Shown here: positions 1 through 7,926 of the stretch, piece by piece | How positions within the stretch are numbered: the first letter of the stretch is position 1 | How the letters are laid out: each line of letters opens with the position of its first letter | Source: Trabulsiella odontotermitis | GTDB lineage: Bacteria > Pseudomonadota > Gammaproteobacteria > Enterobacterales > Enterobacteriaceae | NCBI RefSeq assembly: GCF_030053895.1 | Contig: NZ_CP125781.1 | Coordinates: forward strand, 62,001-126,000 | Reading direction: 5' to 3' | DNA length: 64,000 nt | Notes under the pieces: generated by a model | Databases searched by the model: none | Seen by the model: the letters and a program-made list of their open reading frames with translations, nothing else | Told to the model about the DNA's origin: nothing | Program-made: the position numbers and the translations under genes

Positions 1-2
1 TC

Positions 3-755
3 GCCGAGGTGAAAGCCGTCAATTTCACTGTCGGACGCACCGGGAAAATCGCCGTCGTTGCTCAACTCGAACCGATACAACTGGACGATAAGCGTGTGCA
101 GCGGGTGAATATTGGCTCGGTAAATCACTGGCAGCGTCTGGATCTCGCGCCGGGCGATCAGGTACAGGTAAGCCTCGCCGGGCAGGGTATTCCGCGGATT
201 GACAGTGTGGTCTGGCGAAGCGCCGAACGTCACAAGCCAGAGCCGCCTGCCGCACATTTCACGCCGTTAACCTGCTATTTCTCAACGCCTGAGTGCGAAG
301 CGCAGTTTCTGTCGCGGCTGGTCTGGAGCAGTTCGCCGCAGGCGCTGGATATCGACGGCATTGGCGCGGCAACCTGGCAGGTACTGCACCGCGCTCACCA
401 TTTCAACCATCTCTTTTCCTGGCTGGCGCTGACGCAGGAGCAACTCCAGGCCACACCAGGGTTAACTGCCGCCCGGGGTTTACAGTTGTGGCACCGCTTT
501 AACCTCGCCCGCACTCAGCCTTTCCGGCGCTGGATAGCGGCGATGGGGATCCCACTCAGTCAGGAGACGCTGAACAGTATGGCGGATATTAACTGGGTGC
601 AACTCGTGGCGAAGAACGATGCAGACTGGCAAGCGCTGCCCGGCACCGGGGTAAAACGGGCGACGCAGATCCGCCAGTGGCTTCACAGCGAAGTGACGGG
701 TCAGCTTGCAACCTGGTTGAGTGAGCAGAAGATAGCGGGTTTTTCTGCTCAGTGA
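3..755 (+). CDS. ligB: NAD-dependent DNA ligase LigB, C-terminal part (5' end outside window)
   Basis: The reading frame is open from the left edge, so this is the last ~250 residues of a longer protein; an internal GTG at 9 is not the true start. The N-terminal portion seen here (VGRTGKIAVVAQLEPI) matches the OB-fold region of NAD-dependent ligases. Downstream are the helix-hairpin-helix-like segments 'DIDGIGAATW', 'ATPGLTAARG' and 'ALPGTGVKRA'. No BRCT domain follows, which fits the short LigB form rather than LigA. The adenylation lysine lies outside the window. It converges on yicG with a 7-bp overlap of the coding ends. LigB is a second, non-essential ligase in enterobacteria. Confidence 0.85.
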   Translation, partial: AEVKAVNFTVGRTGKIAVVAQLEPIQLDDKRVQRVNIGSVNHWQRLDLAPGDQVQVSLAGQGIPRIDSVVWRSAERHKPEPPAAHFTPLTCYFSTPECEAQFLSRLVWSSSPQALDIDGIGAATWQVLHRAHHFNHLFSWLALTQEQLQATPGLTAARGLQLWHRFNLARTQPFRRWIAAMGIPLSQETLNSMADINWVQLVAKNDADWQALPGTGVKRATQIRQWLHSEVTGQLATWLSEQKIAGFSAQ

Positions 756-1366
756 ACACTGTGCTTATAGTCAAAGACAGGCAAGCCCAGTTTCAGGCGC
801 AGCGCCAGCAGGCGAGCGGTGAAACCGAACAACAGCGTCGAAATCACCACCACATCATGGTTGCTGACGTAATGCTGCAGCGCGATGTACAGCACCGCAG
901 AAGCAAACGAAACCCCTGCATACAGCTCTTTCTGAAAGACCAGTGGAATGCGTTTGCAGAACATATCGCGCAGTACGCCGCCAAACACGCCAGTGACAAC
1001 GGCGGCAATGGTCGCGATAATCGGACCTTCGCCCATATCCAGCGCGATTTGTGCGCCGATGATGGAAAACACCACCAGGCCCAGCGCATCCAGCACCAGA
1101 AAAAGTCGGCGAAGGTGCGGCATTACGGGGGCGAAAATGGTTGTTAACACGGCGGCGGTGGCAACGATGATGACGTATTCAGGATGCTTAACCCAACCCA
1201 GCGGGTAATGCCCTAACAGGATGTCGCGCACGGAGCCACCGCCAAGTGCGGTCGCAGTAGCAATAATAATGACGCCAAAGGTATCCATGCGGCGGCGACC
1301 TGCGGCCAGCGCCCCGGTCATGGCTTCTGCGGTGATACCAATTAAATAAAGAATGTGTAGCAGCAT
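749..1366 (-). CDS. yicG: YicG, UPF0126/TRIC-type inner membrane protein
   Basis: A 205-residue hydrophobic protein with about seven membrane segments. It is built as two similar halves, each with a glycine-rich break followed by Arg-Asp ('GGGSVRDILL' near residue 43 and 'GGVLRDMF' near 128). This is typical of the UPF0126 family, which is related to TRIC cation channels; YicG itself has been linked to glycine uptake. The ATG at 1366 gives MLLHILYLIG and the usual family length; an upstream TTG at 1381 is less likely. In E. coli K-12, dinD lies between yicG and yicC; it is absent here. Confidence 0.88.
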   Translation of the reverse strand: MLLHILYLIGITAEAMTGALAAGRRRMDTFGVIIIATATALGGGSVRDILLGHYPLGWVKHPEYVIIVATAAVLTTIFAPVMPHLRRLFLVLDALGLVVFSIIGAQIALDMGEGPIIATIAAVVTGVFGGVLRDMFCKRIPLVFQKELYAGVSFASAVLYIALQHYVSNHDVVVISTLLFGFTARLLALRLKLGLPVFDYKHSVH

Positions 1367-1499
1367 GCTTGCCCCCGTCAACGATGGCGGCAGCTTAGCG
1401 TTTTGTGCGCGCGATCACGATTGAGATTTTCTAACGCGATGCGTTTCGGATAAGTATTTCTAATGTTTTATGTTGGGGGAACTTAATGCAGAAGTTACT

Positions 1500-1524
1500 A
1501 AAAAGTCCGCAATGATGCGGACTT
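1500..1524 (-). terminator. Rho-independent terminator downstream of yicC
   Basis: An 8-bp perfect stem (1503-1510 with 1517-1524, AAGTCCGC/GCGGACTT) has a 6-nt loop and is followed on the minus strand by a run of five T. It lies 36 bp past the yicC stop. Confidence 0.8.
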
Positions 1525-1560
1525 AACCAGGGTGGTTGACGTTCTGAACGTACCTGAATC

Positions 1561-2424
1561 CTACTCGATGTTCTGAATCTGCTCGCGCATTTGCTCGATC
1601 AGTACTTTCAGCTCGATGGCGGAATTGGTCACTTCCGCATTGATGGATTTTGACGCCAGCGTGTTCGACTCGCGGTTGAATTCCTGCATCATGAAGTCGA
1701 GACGGCGACCGACCGCTTCTTTCTTCTTCAGGATGTTATAGGTTTCCTTCACGTGCGCTTCCAGGCGATCCAGCTCTTCGGCAACGTCGATACGCTGCGC
1801 CATCAGCACCAGTTCCTGCTCCAGACGGTTGTTTTCCAGCTGTACTTCCGCCTCTTCCAGCTTCGCCACCAGACGGTCGCGCTGCCATTGCAGGATTTCC
1901 GGCATGTGCGCGCGGACTTTACCCACTTCCGTGCTCACGCCTTCCAGACGTTGTTCGATCAACGCTTTCAGTGCCTGGCCTTCGGTTTCGCGAGCGATGA
2001 TGAAATCATCCAGCGCGCCGTCAAGTGCCGTGAGGATCTCCGCCGCGATAGCGTCCAGATCCTGTTCCTGCGCCGCCATTACGCCAGGCCAGCGCAGAAT
2101 ATCGACCGGATCGATTTCACCTTCATCGCTCTGCATTTTGACCCAGTTGGCGGCGCTGACCAGTTGTTTCGCCAGTTTTTCATTGAGGATTAACTCCCCT
2201 TGCGCACTGGCATCGGGCTCAAACCGCAGGTTACATTCGATTTTTCCGCGCGTCAGACGGGCGCGTATGCGTTCACGCACCACCGGCTCAAGGCTGCGGA
2301 ACTGTTCCGGCAGACGAAAATAGGTTTCCAGATAACGTTGGTTTACCGAGCGCAGTTCCCACGCGGCAGTGCCCCACTCACCCTTGATTTCACGCCGGGC
2401 ATAGGCGGTCATACTGCGGATCAT
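1561..2424 (-). CDS. yicC: YicC family endoribonuclease
   Basis: A 287-residue soluble protein beginning MIRSMTAYAR, with the YicC N-terminal domain and the C-terminal DUF1732 segment (AEVTNSAIELKVLIEQMREQIQNIE). YicC proteins are reported endoribonucleases that act on small RNAs and mRNAs in the cytoplasm. The open frame extends upstream to 2553, but the ATG at 2424 has a good Shine-Dalgarno (GGGA, 8 nt upstream) and gives the family length. The longer form would run into the divergent rph promoter and start. Confidence 0.92.
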   Translation of the reverse strand: MIRSMTAYARREIKGEWGTAAWELRSVNQRYLETYFRLPEQFRSLEPVVRERIRARLTRGKIECNLRFEPDASAQGELILNEKLAKQLVSAANWVKMQSDEGEIDPVDILRWPGVMAAQEQDLDAIAAEILTALDGALDDFIIARETEGQALKALIEQRLEGVSTEVGKVRAHMPEILQWQRDRLVAKLEEAEVQLENNRLEQELVLMAQRIDVAEELDRLEAHVKETYNILKKKEAVGRRLDFMMQEFNRESNTLASKSINAEVTNSAIELKVLIEQMREQIQNIE

Positions 2425-2458
2425 AGACGTTCCCGTTTTTTGTCGGAGAGATGGGGGG

Positions 2459-2514
2459 ATTATAGCTTTCCGGGACCGTACGGGATAGGAATAAGCGCGT
2501 TTAATCCGTATAAT
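2459..2514. promoter_or_regulatory. Divergent yicC/rph promoter region
   Basis: Two perfect TATAAT hexamers face opposite ways: minus strand at 2459-2464 (35 bp before yicC) and plus strand at 2509-2514 (38 bp before rph). The -35 elements are poor; the plus-strand one would be near 2486-2491. Start sites are inferred. Confidence 0.5.
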
Positions 2515-2551
2515 GCGCAGCCACATTGGTTTCACGCCGGAGAAAAACATC

Positions 2552-3268
2552 ATGCGTCCAGCAGGCCGTAGCGCTCATCAGGTGCGCCCCGTAACCCTGA
2601 CCCGTAACTATACAAAACACGCTGAAGGCTCCGTGCTGGTCGAATTTGGCGACACCAAAGTGTTGTGCACCGCCTCGATCGAAGAAGGCGTGCCTCGTTT
2701 TCTGAAAGGCCAGGGGCAAGGCTGGATCACCGCCGAATATGGCATGCTGCCGCGCGCAACCCACACCCGTAACGCCCGCGAAGCCGCCAAAGGCAAACAG
2801 GGTGGTCGTACTATGGAAATCCAGCGACTGATCGCCCGCGCGCTGCGTGCGGCGGTGGATCTGAAAACGCTGGGCGAATTCACCATTACCCTCGATTGCG
2901 ACGTGATTCAGGCCGATGGTGGCACCCGCACCGCATCTATTACCGGTGCCTGCGTGGCGCTGGCGGATGCGCTGAATAAACTGGTGGCGGCAGGCAAACT
3001 CAAAACCAACCCCATGAAAGGGATGGTGGCCGCGGTTTCGGTCGGAATTGTGGATGGCGCTGCCGTCTGCGATCTGGAGTATGTTGAAGATTCCGCCGCA
3101 GAAACCGACATGAACGTGGTGATGACCGAAGACGGGCGCATCATTGAGGTGCAGGGCACGGCCGAAGGCGAGCCGTTTACCCACGAAGAACTTCTCACCT
3201 TACTGGCGCTGGCCAGGGGGGGGATCGAATCTATTGTAGCGACGCAGAAAGCGGCGTTAGAAAATTAA
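2552..3268 (+). CDS. rph: Ribonuclease PH
   Basis: A 238-residue phosphorolytic 3'-5' exoribonuclease and nucleotidyltransferase that trims tRNA 3' ends and forms a hexameric ring. The sequence starts MRPAGRSAHQVRPVTLTR. It carries the RNase PH core, with the phosphate-binding 'GGRTMEIQRLI' near residue 84 and the 'CDVIQADGGTRTASITGA' active-site strand near 127. The reading frame is intact to SIVATQKAALEN, unlike E. coli K-12, where rph is frameshifted and pyrE expression falls. The ATG at 2552 is preceded by GGAGAAAAACATC. It is the first gene of the rph-pyrE operon. Confidence 0.97.
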   Translation: MRPAGRSAHQVRPVTLTRNYTKHAEGSVLVEFGDTKVLCTASIEEGVPRFLKGQGQGWITAEYGMLPRATHTRNAREAAKGKQGGRTMEIQRLIARALRAAVDLKTLGEFTITLDCDVIQADGGTRTASITGACVALADALNKLVAAGKLKTNPMKGMVAAVSVGIVDGAAVCDLEYVEDSAAETDMNVVMTEDGRIIEVQGTAEGEPFTHEELLTLLALARGGIESIVATQKAALEN

Positions 3269-3273
3269 TTTCA

Positions 3274-3298
3274 GGGCGACGCAGTCGCCCTTTTTTTT
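3274..3298 (+). terminator. pyrE attenuator (rph-pyrE intergenic terminator)
   Basis: GGGCGAC/GTCGCCC is a 7-bp stem (3274-3280 with 3284-3290) with a 3-nt loop and eight T. It lies 5 bp after the rph stop and 32 bp before pyrE. In enterobacteria this terminator is the UTP-sensing attenuator: translation of the end of rph close behind RNA polymerase lets it read through when UTP is low. Confidence 0.93.
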
Positions 3299-3330
3299 GT
3301 CTGTTATTCAGTGAGATGAGGAGCGAATCC

Positions 3331-3972
3331 ATGAAACCATATCAGCGCCAGTTTATTGAATTTGCGCTTGGCAAGCAGGTACTGAAGTTTGGCGAATTTA
3401 CGCTGAAATCCGGGCGCAAAAGCCCCTATTTCTTCAACGCCGGGCTGTTTAATACCGGGCGCGATCTGGCACTGTTAGGCCGTTTCTATGCGGAAGCATT
3501 AGTGGATTCCGGTATCGATTTTGACCTGCTGTTTGGGCCGGCTTACAAAGGGATCCCCATTGCCACTACCACGGCTGTTGCGCTGGCAGAACACCATGAC
3601 CGCGACTATCCGTACTGCTTTAACCGCAAAGAAGCCAAAGACCACGGCGAAGGCGGAACCCTGGTCGGCAGTCCGTTGCAGGGCCGCGTGATGCTGGTGG
3701 ATGATGTGATCACCGCAGGAACGGCGATTCGCGAGTCTATGGAGATTATTCAGGCTCACGGTGCGACGCTGGCTGGCGTGCTGATTTCGCTGGACCGTCA
3801 GGAGCGTGGCCGCGCGGATATTTCCGCCATTCAGGAAGTCGAGCGCGATTACGGCTGCGGCGTGATTTCTATCATTACCCTGAAAGATCTGATTGCTTAT
3901 CTGGAAGAGAAGCCTGAGATGGCAGAACATCTGGCTAAAGTGCGGGCGTATCGCGAAGCGTTTGGCGTATAA
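3331..3972 (+). CDS. pyrE: Orotate phosphoribosyltransferase
   Basis: A 213-residue enzyme of de novo pyrimidine synthesis: orotate + PRPP to OMP. The PRPP-binding motif 'VMLVDDVITAGTA' is near residue 120, and the flexible catalytic loop 'RKEAKDHGEGG' is near 99-109. The ATG at 3331 follows GAGGAGCGAATCC; the in-frame ATG at 3316 would make an unusually long protein. It is cotranscribed with rph through the attenuator at 3274-3298. Confidence 0.98.
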   Translation: MKPYQRQFIEFALGKQVLKFGEFTLKSGRKSPYFFNAGLFNTGRDLALLGRFYAEALVDSGIDFDLLFGPAYKGIPIATTTAVALAEHHDRDYPYCFNRKEAKDHGEGGTLVGSPLQGRVMLVDDVITAGTAIRESMEIIQAHGATLAGVLISLDRQERGRADISAIQEVERDYGCGVISIITLKDLIAYLEEKPEMAEHLAKVRAYREAFGV

Positions 3973-3986
3973 GCGGAACGGAAACT

Positions 3987-4011
3987 GCCCGGTGGCAATT
4001 GCTTACCGGGC
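3987..4011. terminator. Hairpin between convergent pyrE and slmA
   Basis: GCCCGGT (3987-3993) pairs with ACCGGGC (4005-4011) between the convergent pyrE and slmA stops. There is no T tract in either direction, so terminator function is a guess. Confidence 0.45.
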
Positions 4012-4017
4012 CAGTGG

Positions 4018-4614
4018 TTATTGCAGTTGTGCGGCGAGGAGCGGCCAGCGAGCGTCAAAGTCGTCCGTCGGGCGATATTTGAATTCGCTGCGCACAAAAC
4101 GTGAGAGCATCCCTTCGCAATATGCCAGCAACAGGCTTGCCAGCAACGTTTCGTCAGTCTGATACCCTTCGCCTTCACGCATTTTCTTTTCTCTCAGCAC
4201 CTGGCGCAGCTGCGATTCAATGCGTTCGAAAAGCTGATTGATTCTGCCCTGCAACCTGTCCTGTTCAAACATCAGCGCATGGCCGGTGAGAATGCGGGTT
4301 AACCCCGGGTTGCGTTCACCAAAGCCGAGCACCAGCAGCACGATAAGACGCACGCGCGCGGCAGTGTCTTTTTCATCCTTCATGATCAGGTTGATACGGG
4401 TTGTCAGGCTGTCTTCGATAAACTCAATGAGGCTATCGAACATGCGGGTTTTACTGGGAAAATGACGATACAGCGCCGCTTCGGAAACCCCCACGGATGC
4501 GGCCAGTTTTGCCGTAGTAATACGTTGACTGCCATCGCTGGATTCCAGCATGAGCGCCAGAGATTGAAGTATTTCTTCGCGACGGTTCCTTTTCGCAGTT
4601 TGTTTTTCTGCCAT
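4018..4614 (-). CDS. slmA: Nucleoid occlusion factor SlmA
   Basis: A 198-residue TetR-family protein. The N-terminal helix-turn-helix is 'ITTAKLAASVGVSEAALYRHFPSKTRMFD' around residues 32-60; the all-helical C-terminal domain follows. SlmA binds specific chromosomal sites and blocks FtsZ ring assembly over the nucleoid. The length equals the E. coli protein. It lies downstream of dut on the same strand, separated by 112 bp containing a hairpin. Confidence 0.97.
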   Translation of the reverse strand: MAEKQTAKRNRREEILQSLALMLESSDGSQRITTAKLAASVGVSEAALYRHFPSKTRMFDSLIEFIEDSLTTRINLIMKDEKDTAARVRLIVLLVLGFGERNPGLTRILTGHALMFEQDRLQGRINQLFERIESQLRQVLREKKMREGEGYQTDETLLASLLLAYCEGMLSRFVRSEFKYRPTDDFDARWPLLAAQLQ

Positions 4615-4669
4615 GTTCTAAAATACCCCTGAAAAATAAACAGTTACCGGGCAGCCATCCACACAGCGA

Positions 4670-4689
4670 CCGCAAACATTTGTTTGCGG
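4670..4689. repeat. 8-bp perfect inverted repeat between dut and slmA
   Basis: CCGCAAAC (4670-4677) and GTTTGCGG (4682-4689) flank a 4-nt loop. The only T-rich stretch (CTTGTTTT) follows on the plus strand, where no gene ends, so it is not an obvious terminator for dut. It could be an RNA-processing or protein-binding site. Confidence 0.5.
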
Positions 4690-4726
4690 CTTGTTTTAGC
4701 ATTATTACGCTGTGGGGCGTGGTTGT

Positions 4727-5185
4727 TTAGTGGCGCCCGGAATGGCCGAAACCACCTTCGCCGCGATCAGTCTCGTCGAACGCTTCCACCAGATTAAACT
4801 CTGCCTGGACAACAGGCACAAAGACCATTTGTGCGACACGCTCGCCTGGCTGGATAGTGAAGCTGTCCTGGCCGCGGTTCCACACGGAAACCATCAGTTG
4901 CCCCTGATAATCGGAATCGATCAGGCCGACAAGGTTGCCCAGTACGATACCGTGCTTATGACCGAGACCTGAGCGCGGCAGAATCACCGCCGCCAGCGAC
5001 GGATCGGCGATATGAATAGCCAGGCCGGTCGGCAGCAGTGTAGTGGCACCCGGCGACAGCTCTACGGCGTCATCAAGACAGGCTCGCAGATCAAGTCCGG
5101 CGGAGCCGGAGGTGGCATAGGTCGGCAGTGGGAACTGTTCGCCAATGCGCGGGTCCAGAATCTTAACGTCGATTTTTTTCATCAT
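4727..5185 (-). CDS. dut: Deoxyuridine 5'-triphosphate nucleotidohydrolase
   Basis: A trimeric dUTPase that makes dUMP and keeps uracil out of DNA. All signature motifs are visible: 'SAGLDLRA', 'PRSGLG', 'GLIDSDYQGQ', 'GERVAQ' and the C-terminal arm 'RGEGGFGHSGRH'. The start is ATG-ATG at 5185/5182 (MMKKIDVKIL), giving 152 or 151 residues. Either start lies inside the end of coaBC (23 or 20 bp overlap), an arrangement also seen in E. coli, so dut is probably translationally coupled to coaBC. Confidence 0.97.
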   Translation of the reverse strand: MMKKIDVKILDPRIGEQFPLPTYATSGSAGLDLRACLDDAVELSPGATTLLPTGLAIHIADPSLAAVILPRSGLGHKHGIVLGNLVGLIDSDYQGQLMVSVWNRGQDSFTIQPGERVAQMVFVPVVQAEFNLVEAFDETDRGEGGFGHSGRH

Positions 5186-6374
5186 AACGGGTAACGATCT
5201 CGTCCAGTAATAGTTGGCCCAGGAGTTCCTTGCGCTCAAGCGGCAGGCGTTTATCTCCGTCTTGCCAGAAAAGATGCAGTGCGTTGCTGTCGCTGTTAAA
5301 GCCTTGATTTGATTGCGATACGTCATTAGCGCAAATCAGATCGAGGTTTTTACGGACGCGTTTTTGCCGCGCGTATTCTTCCACATTATTCGTTTCTGCG
5401 GCAAATCCTACAACAAAGGGGCGGTGGCTGGTTAGCGCGGCCACGCCCGCCACGATATCAGGGTTTTTGACCATTTTTATTGTTAATTCGTCGCCCTGCT
5501 TTTTAATTTTCGCATCGGCAATGGCGGCGGCGCGATAGTCGGCAACGGCAGCGCAGCCGATAAAAATCTGTTGGTTCTGCACGGAAGCCTGCACGGCGGC
5601 TTCCATTTCCAGCGCCGTCGTGACCTCTACCCGCTGCACAAACGGCGGCGTAGGCAGTGTTACGGGACCGCTGACCAGCGTCACGTTAGCGCCGCGTTTT
5701 GCCGCGGCGGCAGCAATTGCAAACCCCATCTTACCGGAGCTGTGATTGGTAATGTAACGCACCGGATCCAGCGGCTCGCGGGTTGGGCCCGCGGTAATCA
5801 TGATGTTGAGATGTTGCAGATCTTTGACAGGCGAGAAATGCGTGGCGGCCATGTCGACAATCGTCAACGGGTCAAGCATCCGGCCCGGACCAACGTCGCC
5901 ACACGCCTGGCTGCCGCTGTCAGGGCCCCACAGCAGAACGCCGCGCGAAGCCAGCACGCTGAGATTATGCTGCGTGGCGGCAGCACGGTACATCTGCTGG
6001 TTCATCGCCGGAACGATAGCCACCGGCGACGGCGTCGCCAGACAAATCGTCGAGACCAGATCGTTAGCCATGCCAGCAGCGATGCGGGCAATTAAATCGG
6101 CCGTGGCCGGGGCGAGGATGACCAGATCGGCCCACTTACCGAGTTCAATATGGCCCATGGCGGCTTCGGCAGCCGGATCCAACAGGCTGTCGGATACCGG
6201 ATAACCCGACACCGCCTGCAGACTCATCGGCGTGATAAATGCTTTTGCCGCGTCAGTCATAGCAACGCGCACTTCAGCACCTCGCTCGCGAAGACGACGC
6301 ACCACTTCGGGCGCTTTATAAGCCGCGATACCGCCGCTCACGCCAAGAACGATTTTCTTACCGGCCAGGCTCAT
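5163..6374 (-). CDS. coaBC: Bifunctional phosphopantothenoylcysteine synthetase/decarboxylase
   Basis: A ~403-residue fusion enzyme of coenzyme A synthesis. The N-terminal FMN-dependent CoaC decarboxylase shows 'GVSGGIAAYK', the active-site His region 'GHIELGKWADL', 'PAMNQQMY' and the reactive Cys in 'SQACGDVGPGRM'. The C-terminal CoaB ligase begins near 'LNIMITAGPTREPLDPVR'. Start choice: tandem ATGs at 6377/6374; an AGGAAAG Shine-Dalgarno fits the second, MSLAGKKIVL. The much longer frame to 6530 overlaps the divergent promoter region of radC and is unlikely. Confidence 0.97.
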   Translation of the reverse strand: MSLAGKKIVLGVSGGIAAYKAPEVVRRLRERGAEVRVAMTDAAKAFITPMSLQAVSGYPVSDSLLDPAAEAAMGHIELGKWADLVILAPATADLIARIAAGMANDLVSTICLATPSPVAIVPAMNQQMYRAAATQHNLSVLASRGVLLWGPDSGSQACGDVGPGRMLDPLTIVDMAATHFSPVKDLQHLNIMITAGPTREPLDPVRYITNHSSGKMGFAIAAAAAKRGANVTLVSGPVTLPTPPFVQRVEVTTALEMEAAVQASVQNQQIFIGCAAVADYRAAAIADAKIKKQGDELTIKMVKNPDIVAGVAALTSHRPFVVGFAAETNNVEEYARQKRVRKNLDLICANDVSQSNQGFNSDSNALHLFWQDGDKRLPLERKELLGQLLLDEIVTRYDEKNRR

Positions 6375-6548
6375 CATGATTCTTTCCTGTTGGGGTAAAC
6401 CAGAGTGGGACATTTTATCACAATCCTTTCGAGGTCGTGCGCTTGTGGCAGCTCCACTTTGCGAGGCGTTACGCAAGACGGAAAGAAGCCTGTCGGCGAG
6501 CGTGGCGGAGTGTGCCACTCTGTGGCGCAAGGAGACATAGGAGCAATA

Positions 6549-7214
6549 ATGGAATCAATGGAATACACCCTGCCGCGGGAAAAGATGCTGCGTAGCGGCA
6601 TTGAGACGCTCTCGGATGTTGAGCTGCTGGCGCTTTTTTTGCGTACGGGAACGCGTGGGAAAGATGTCCTGAGCTGGTCGCTGGAATTGCTGCAACATTT
6701 TGGTTCGCTTTACGGTTTGCTGTCGGCAGAAAGAAAAGAGATCACCGAGGTGTACGGCATGGGTGTTGCCACTTACGCTCAACTGAAAGGGATTGCCGAG
6801 CTGGCGAAGCGCTACTACAACACCCGGGTGCAGGCGGAGAATTCACTTTCCAGCCCTGACATGACGCGAGAGTTTCTGCAAAGTCAGCTGGCGGATGAGG
6901 AACGCGAGATCTTTCTGGTGATCTTCCTCGATAACCAGAACCGGGTGATTAAGCACAGTCGGCTTTTTGCCGGGACGTTCAGCCATGTTGAGGTTTATCC
7001 GCGGGAAATTGTACGAGAAGCCATCAAAGTGAACGCGTCGTCGTTGATCCTTGCCCATAATCATCCTTCCGGTTTGGCAGAGCCGAGCAAAGCAGATAGA
7101 ATAATCACCAAAGAAATCATGAAATGCTGTTATTTCATGGATATACGCGTTCTCGACCACCTGGTTATTGGTCATGGGGAGTCGGTTTCTTTTGCGGAGC
7201 GCGGCTGGATTTAA
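6549..7214 (+). CDS. radC: RadC family JAMM-domain protein
   Basis: A 221-residue member of the RadC/DUF2466 family. An N-terminal helix-hairpin-helix-like region (ETLSDVELLALFLRTGT, ITEVYGMGVATYAQLKG) is followed by a JAMM/MPN+ metalloprotease-like fold with the 'HNHPSG' motif near residue 170. The originally proposed role in repair was withdrawn for E. coli, and the substrate is unknown. The ATG at 6549 follows GGAGACATAGGAGCAATA. It is divergent from coaBC. Confidence 0.93.
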   Translation: MESMEYTLPREKMLRSGIETLSDVELLALFLRTGTRGKDVLSWSLELLQHFGSLYGLLSAERKEITEVYGMGVATYAQLKGIAELAKRYYNTRVQAENSLSSPDMTREFLQSQLADEEREIFLVIFLDNQNRVIKHSRLFAGTFSHVEVYPREIVREAIKVNASSLILAHNHPSGLAEPSKADRIITKEIMKCCYFMDIRVLDHLVIGHGESVSFAERGWI

Positions 7215-7256
7215 CGCCGATCGCACGATCCATCGGGATCTTTGTCTGTTCGGGAC

Positions 7257-7285
7257 TTGAGCACACCGCCGACTCAGCGTATACT
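7257..7285 (+). promoter_or_regulatory. Strong sigma-70 promoter for rpmBG
   Basis: TTGAGC (7257-7262), a 17-bp spacer, then TATACT (7280-7285). The rpmB start at 7431 leaves a leader of roughly 140 nt, long enough for post-transcriptional control. Confidence 0.85.
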
Positions 7286-7430
7286 ACGCCACCTTTGAGA
7301 ATCTCGGGTTTGGCATTTGGGCCTGGCAATCGGGGGTTCACTAAGAACCGCCATGACTGGGCTTTACAGCCTGACGAGGCGCCAATACCCCATACGAAGC
7401 TCGAGCTAATTTGATTTTTGGAGAATAGAC

Positions 7431-7667
7431 ATGTCCCGAGTCTGCCAAGTTACTGGCAAGCGTCCGGTGACCGGTAACAACCGTTCCCACGCACTGAACG
7501 CGACTAAACGCCGTTTCCTGCCGAACCTGCACTCTCACCGTTTCTGGGTTGAGAGCGAGAAGCGTTTTGTCACCCTGCGCGTATCTGCTAAAGGTATGCG
7601 TGTAATCGATAAGAAAGGCATCGATACAGTTCTGTCTGAACTGCGTGCCCGTGGCGAAAAGTACTAA
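7431..7667 (+). CDS. rpmB: 50S ribosomal protein L28
   Basis: A 78-residue basic ribosomal protein, MSRVCQVTGKRPVTGNNRSH..., of full family length. It is followed 22 bp later by rpmG in the standard rpmBG operon. A GGAG Shine-Dalgarno lies 8 nt upstream. Confidence 0.99.
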   Translation: MSRVCQVTGKRPVTGNNRSHALNATKRRFLPNLHSHRFWVESEKRFVTLRVSAKGMRVIDKKGIDTVLSELRARGEKY

Positions 7668-7689
7668 GTACTTAAAGAGGAAATAAATC

Positions 7690-7857
7690 ATGGCTAAAGG
7701 TATTCGCGAGAAAATCAAGCTGGTTTCTTCTGCTGGTACGGGTCACTTCTATACCACCACGAAGAACAAACGTACTAAGCCGGAAAAACTGGAACTGAAA
7801 AAATTCGATCCGGTTGTCCGTCAGCACGTTCTTTACAAAGAAGCTAAAATCAAATAA
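7690..7857 (+). CDS. rpmG: 50S ribosomal protein L33
   Basis: A 55-codon gene translating as MAKGIREKIKLVSSAGTGHF... and ending in KEAKIK. It is the L33 form without the zinc-binding CxxC pair. AAAGAGG precedes the ATG by 9 nt. A terminator follows within 20 bp. Confidence 0.98.
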   Translation: MAKGIREKIKLVSSAGTGHFYTTTKNKRTKPEKLELKKFDPVVRQHVLYKEAKIK

Positions 7858-7874
7858 TTTTAGTGGATTGTACG

Positions 7875-7900
7875 AAAACCTCGCTCCGGCGGGGTTTTCT
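7875..7900 (+). terminator. Rho-independent terminator of rpmBG
   Basis: A 10-bp stem (7875-7884 with 7889-7898), AAAACCTCGC/GCGGGGTTTT with one G-T pair, a 4-nt loop and a T-rich 3' arm. The A-rich 5' arm would also allow some function on the other strand. mutM starts 27 bp later. Confidence 0.9.
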
Positions 7901-7926
7901 GTTTTCAGGGCCAGGAGAATAAAACC

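Noticed and set aside
4670..4689. The dut-slmA inverted repeat as a SlmA-binding site
   Set aside because: SlmA sites resemble GTGAGTACTCAC; this repeat (CCGCAAAC...GTTTGCGG) does not.
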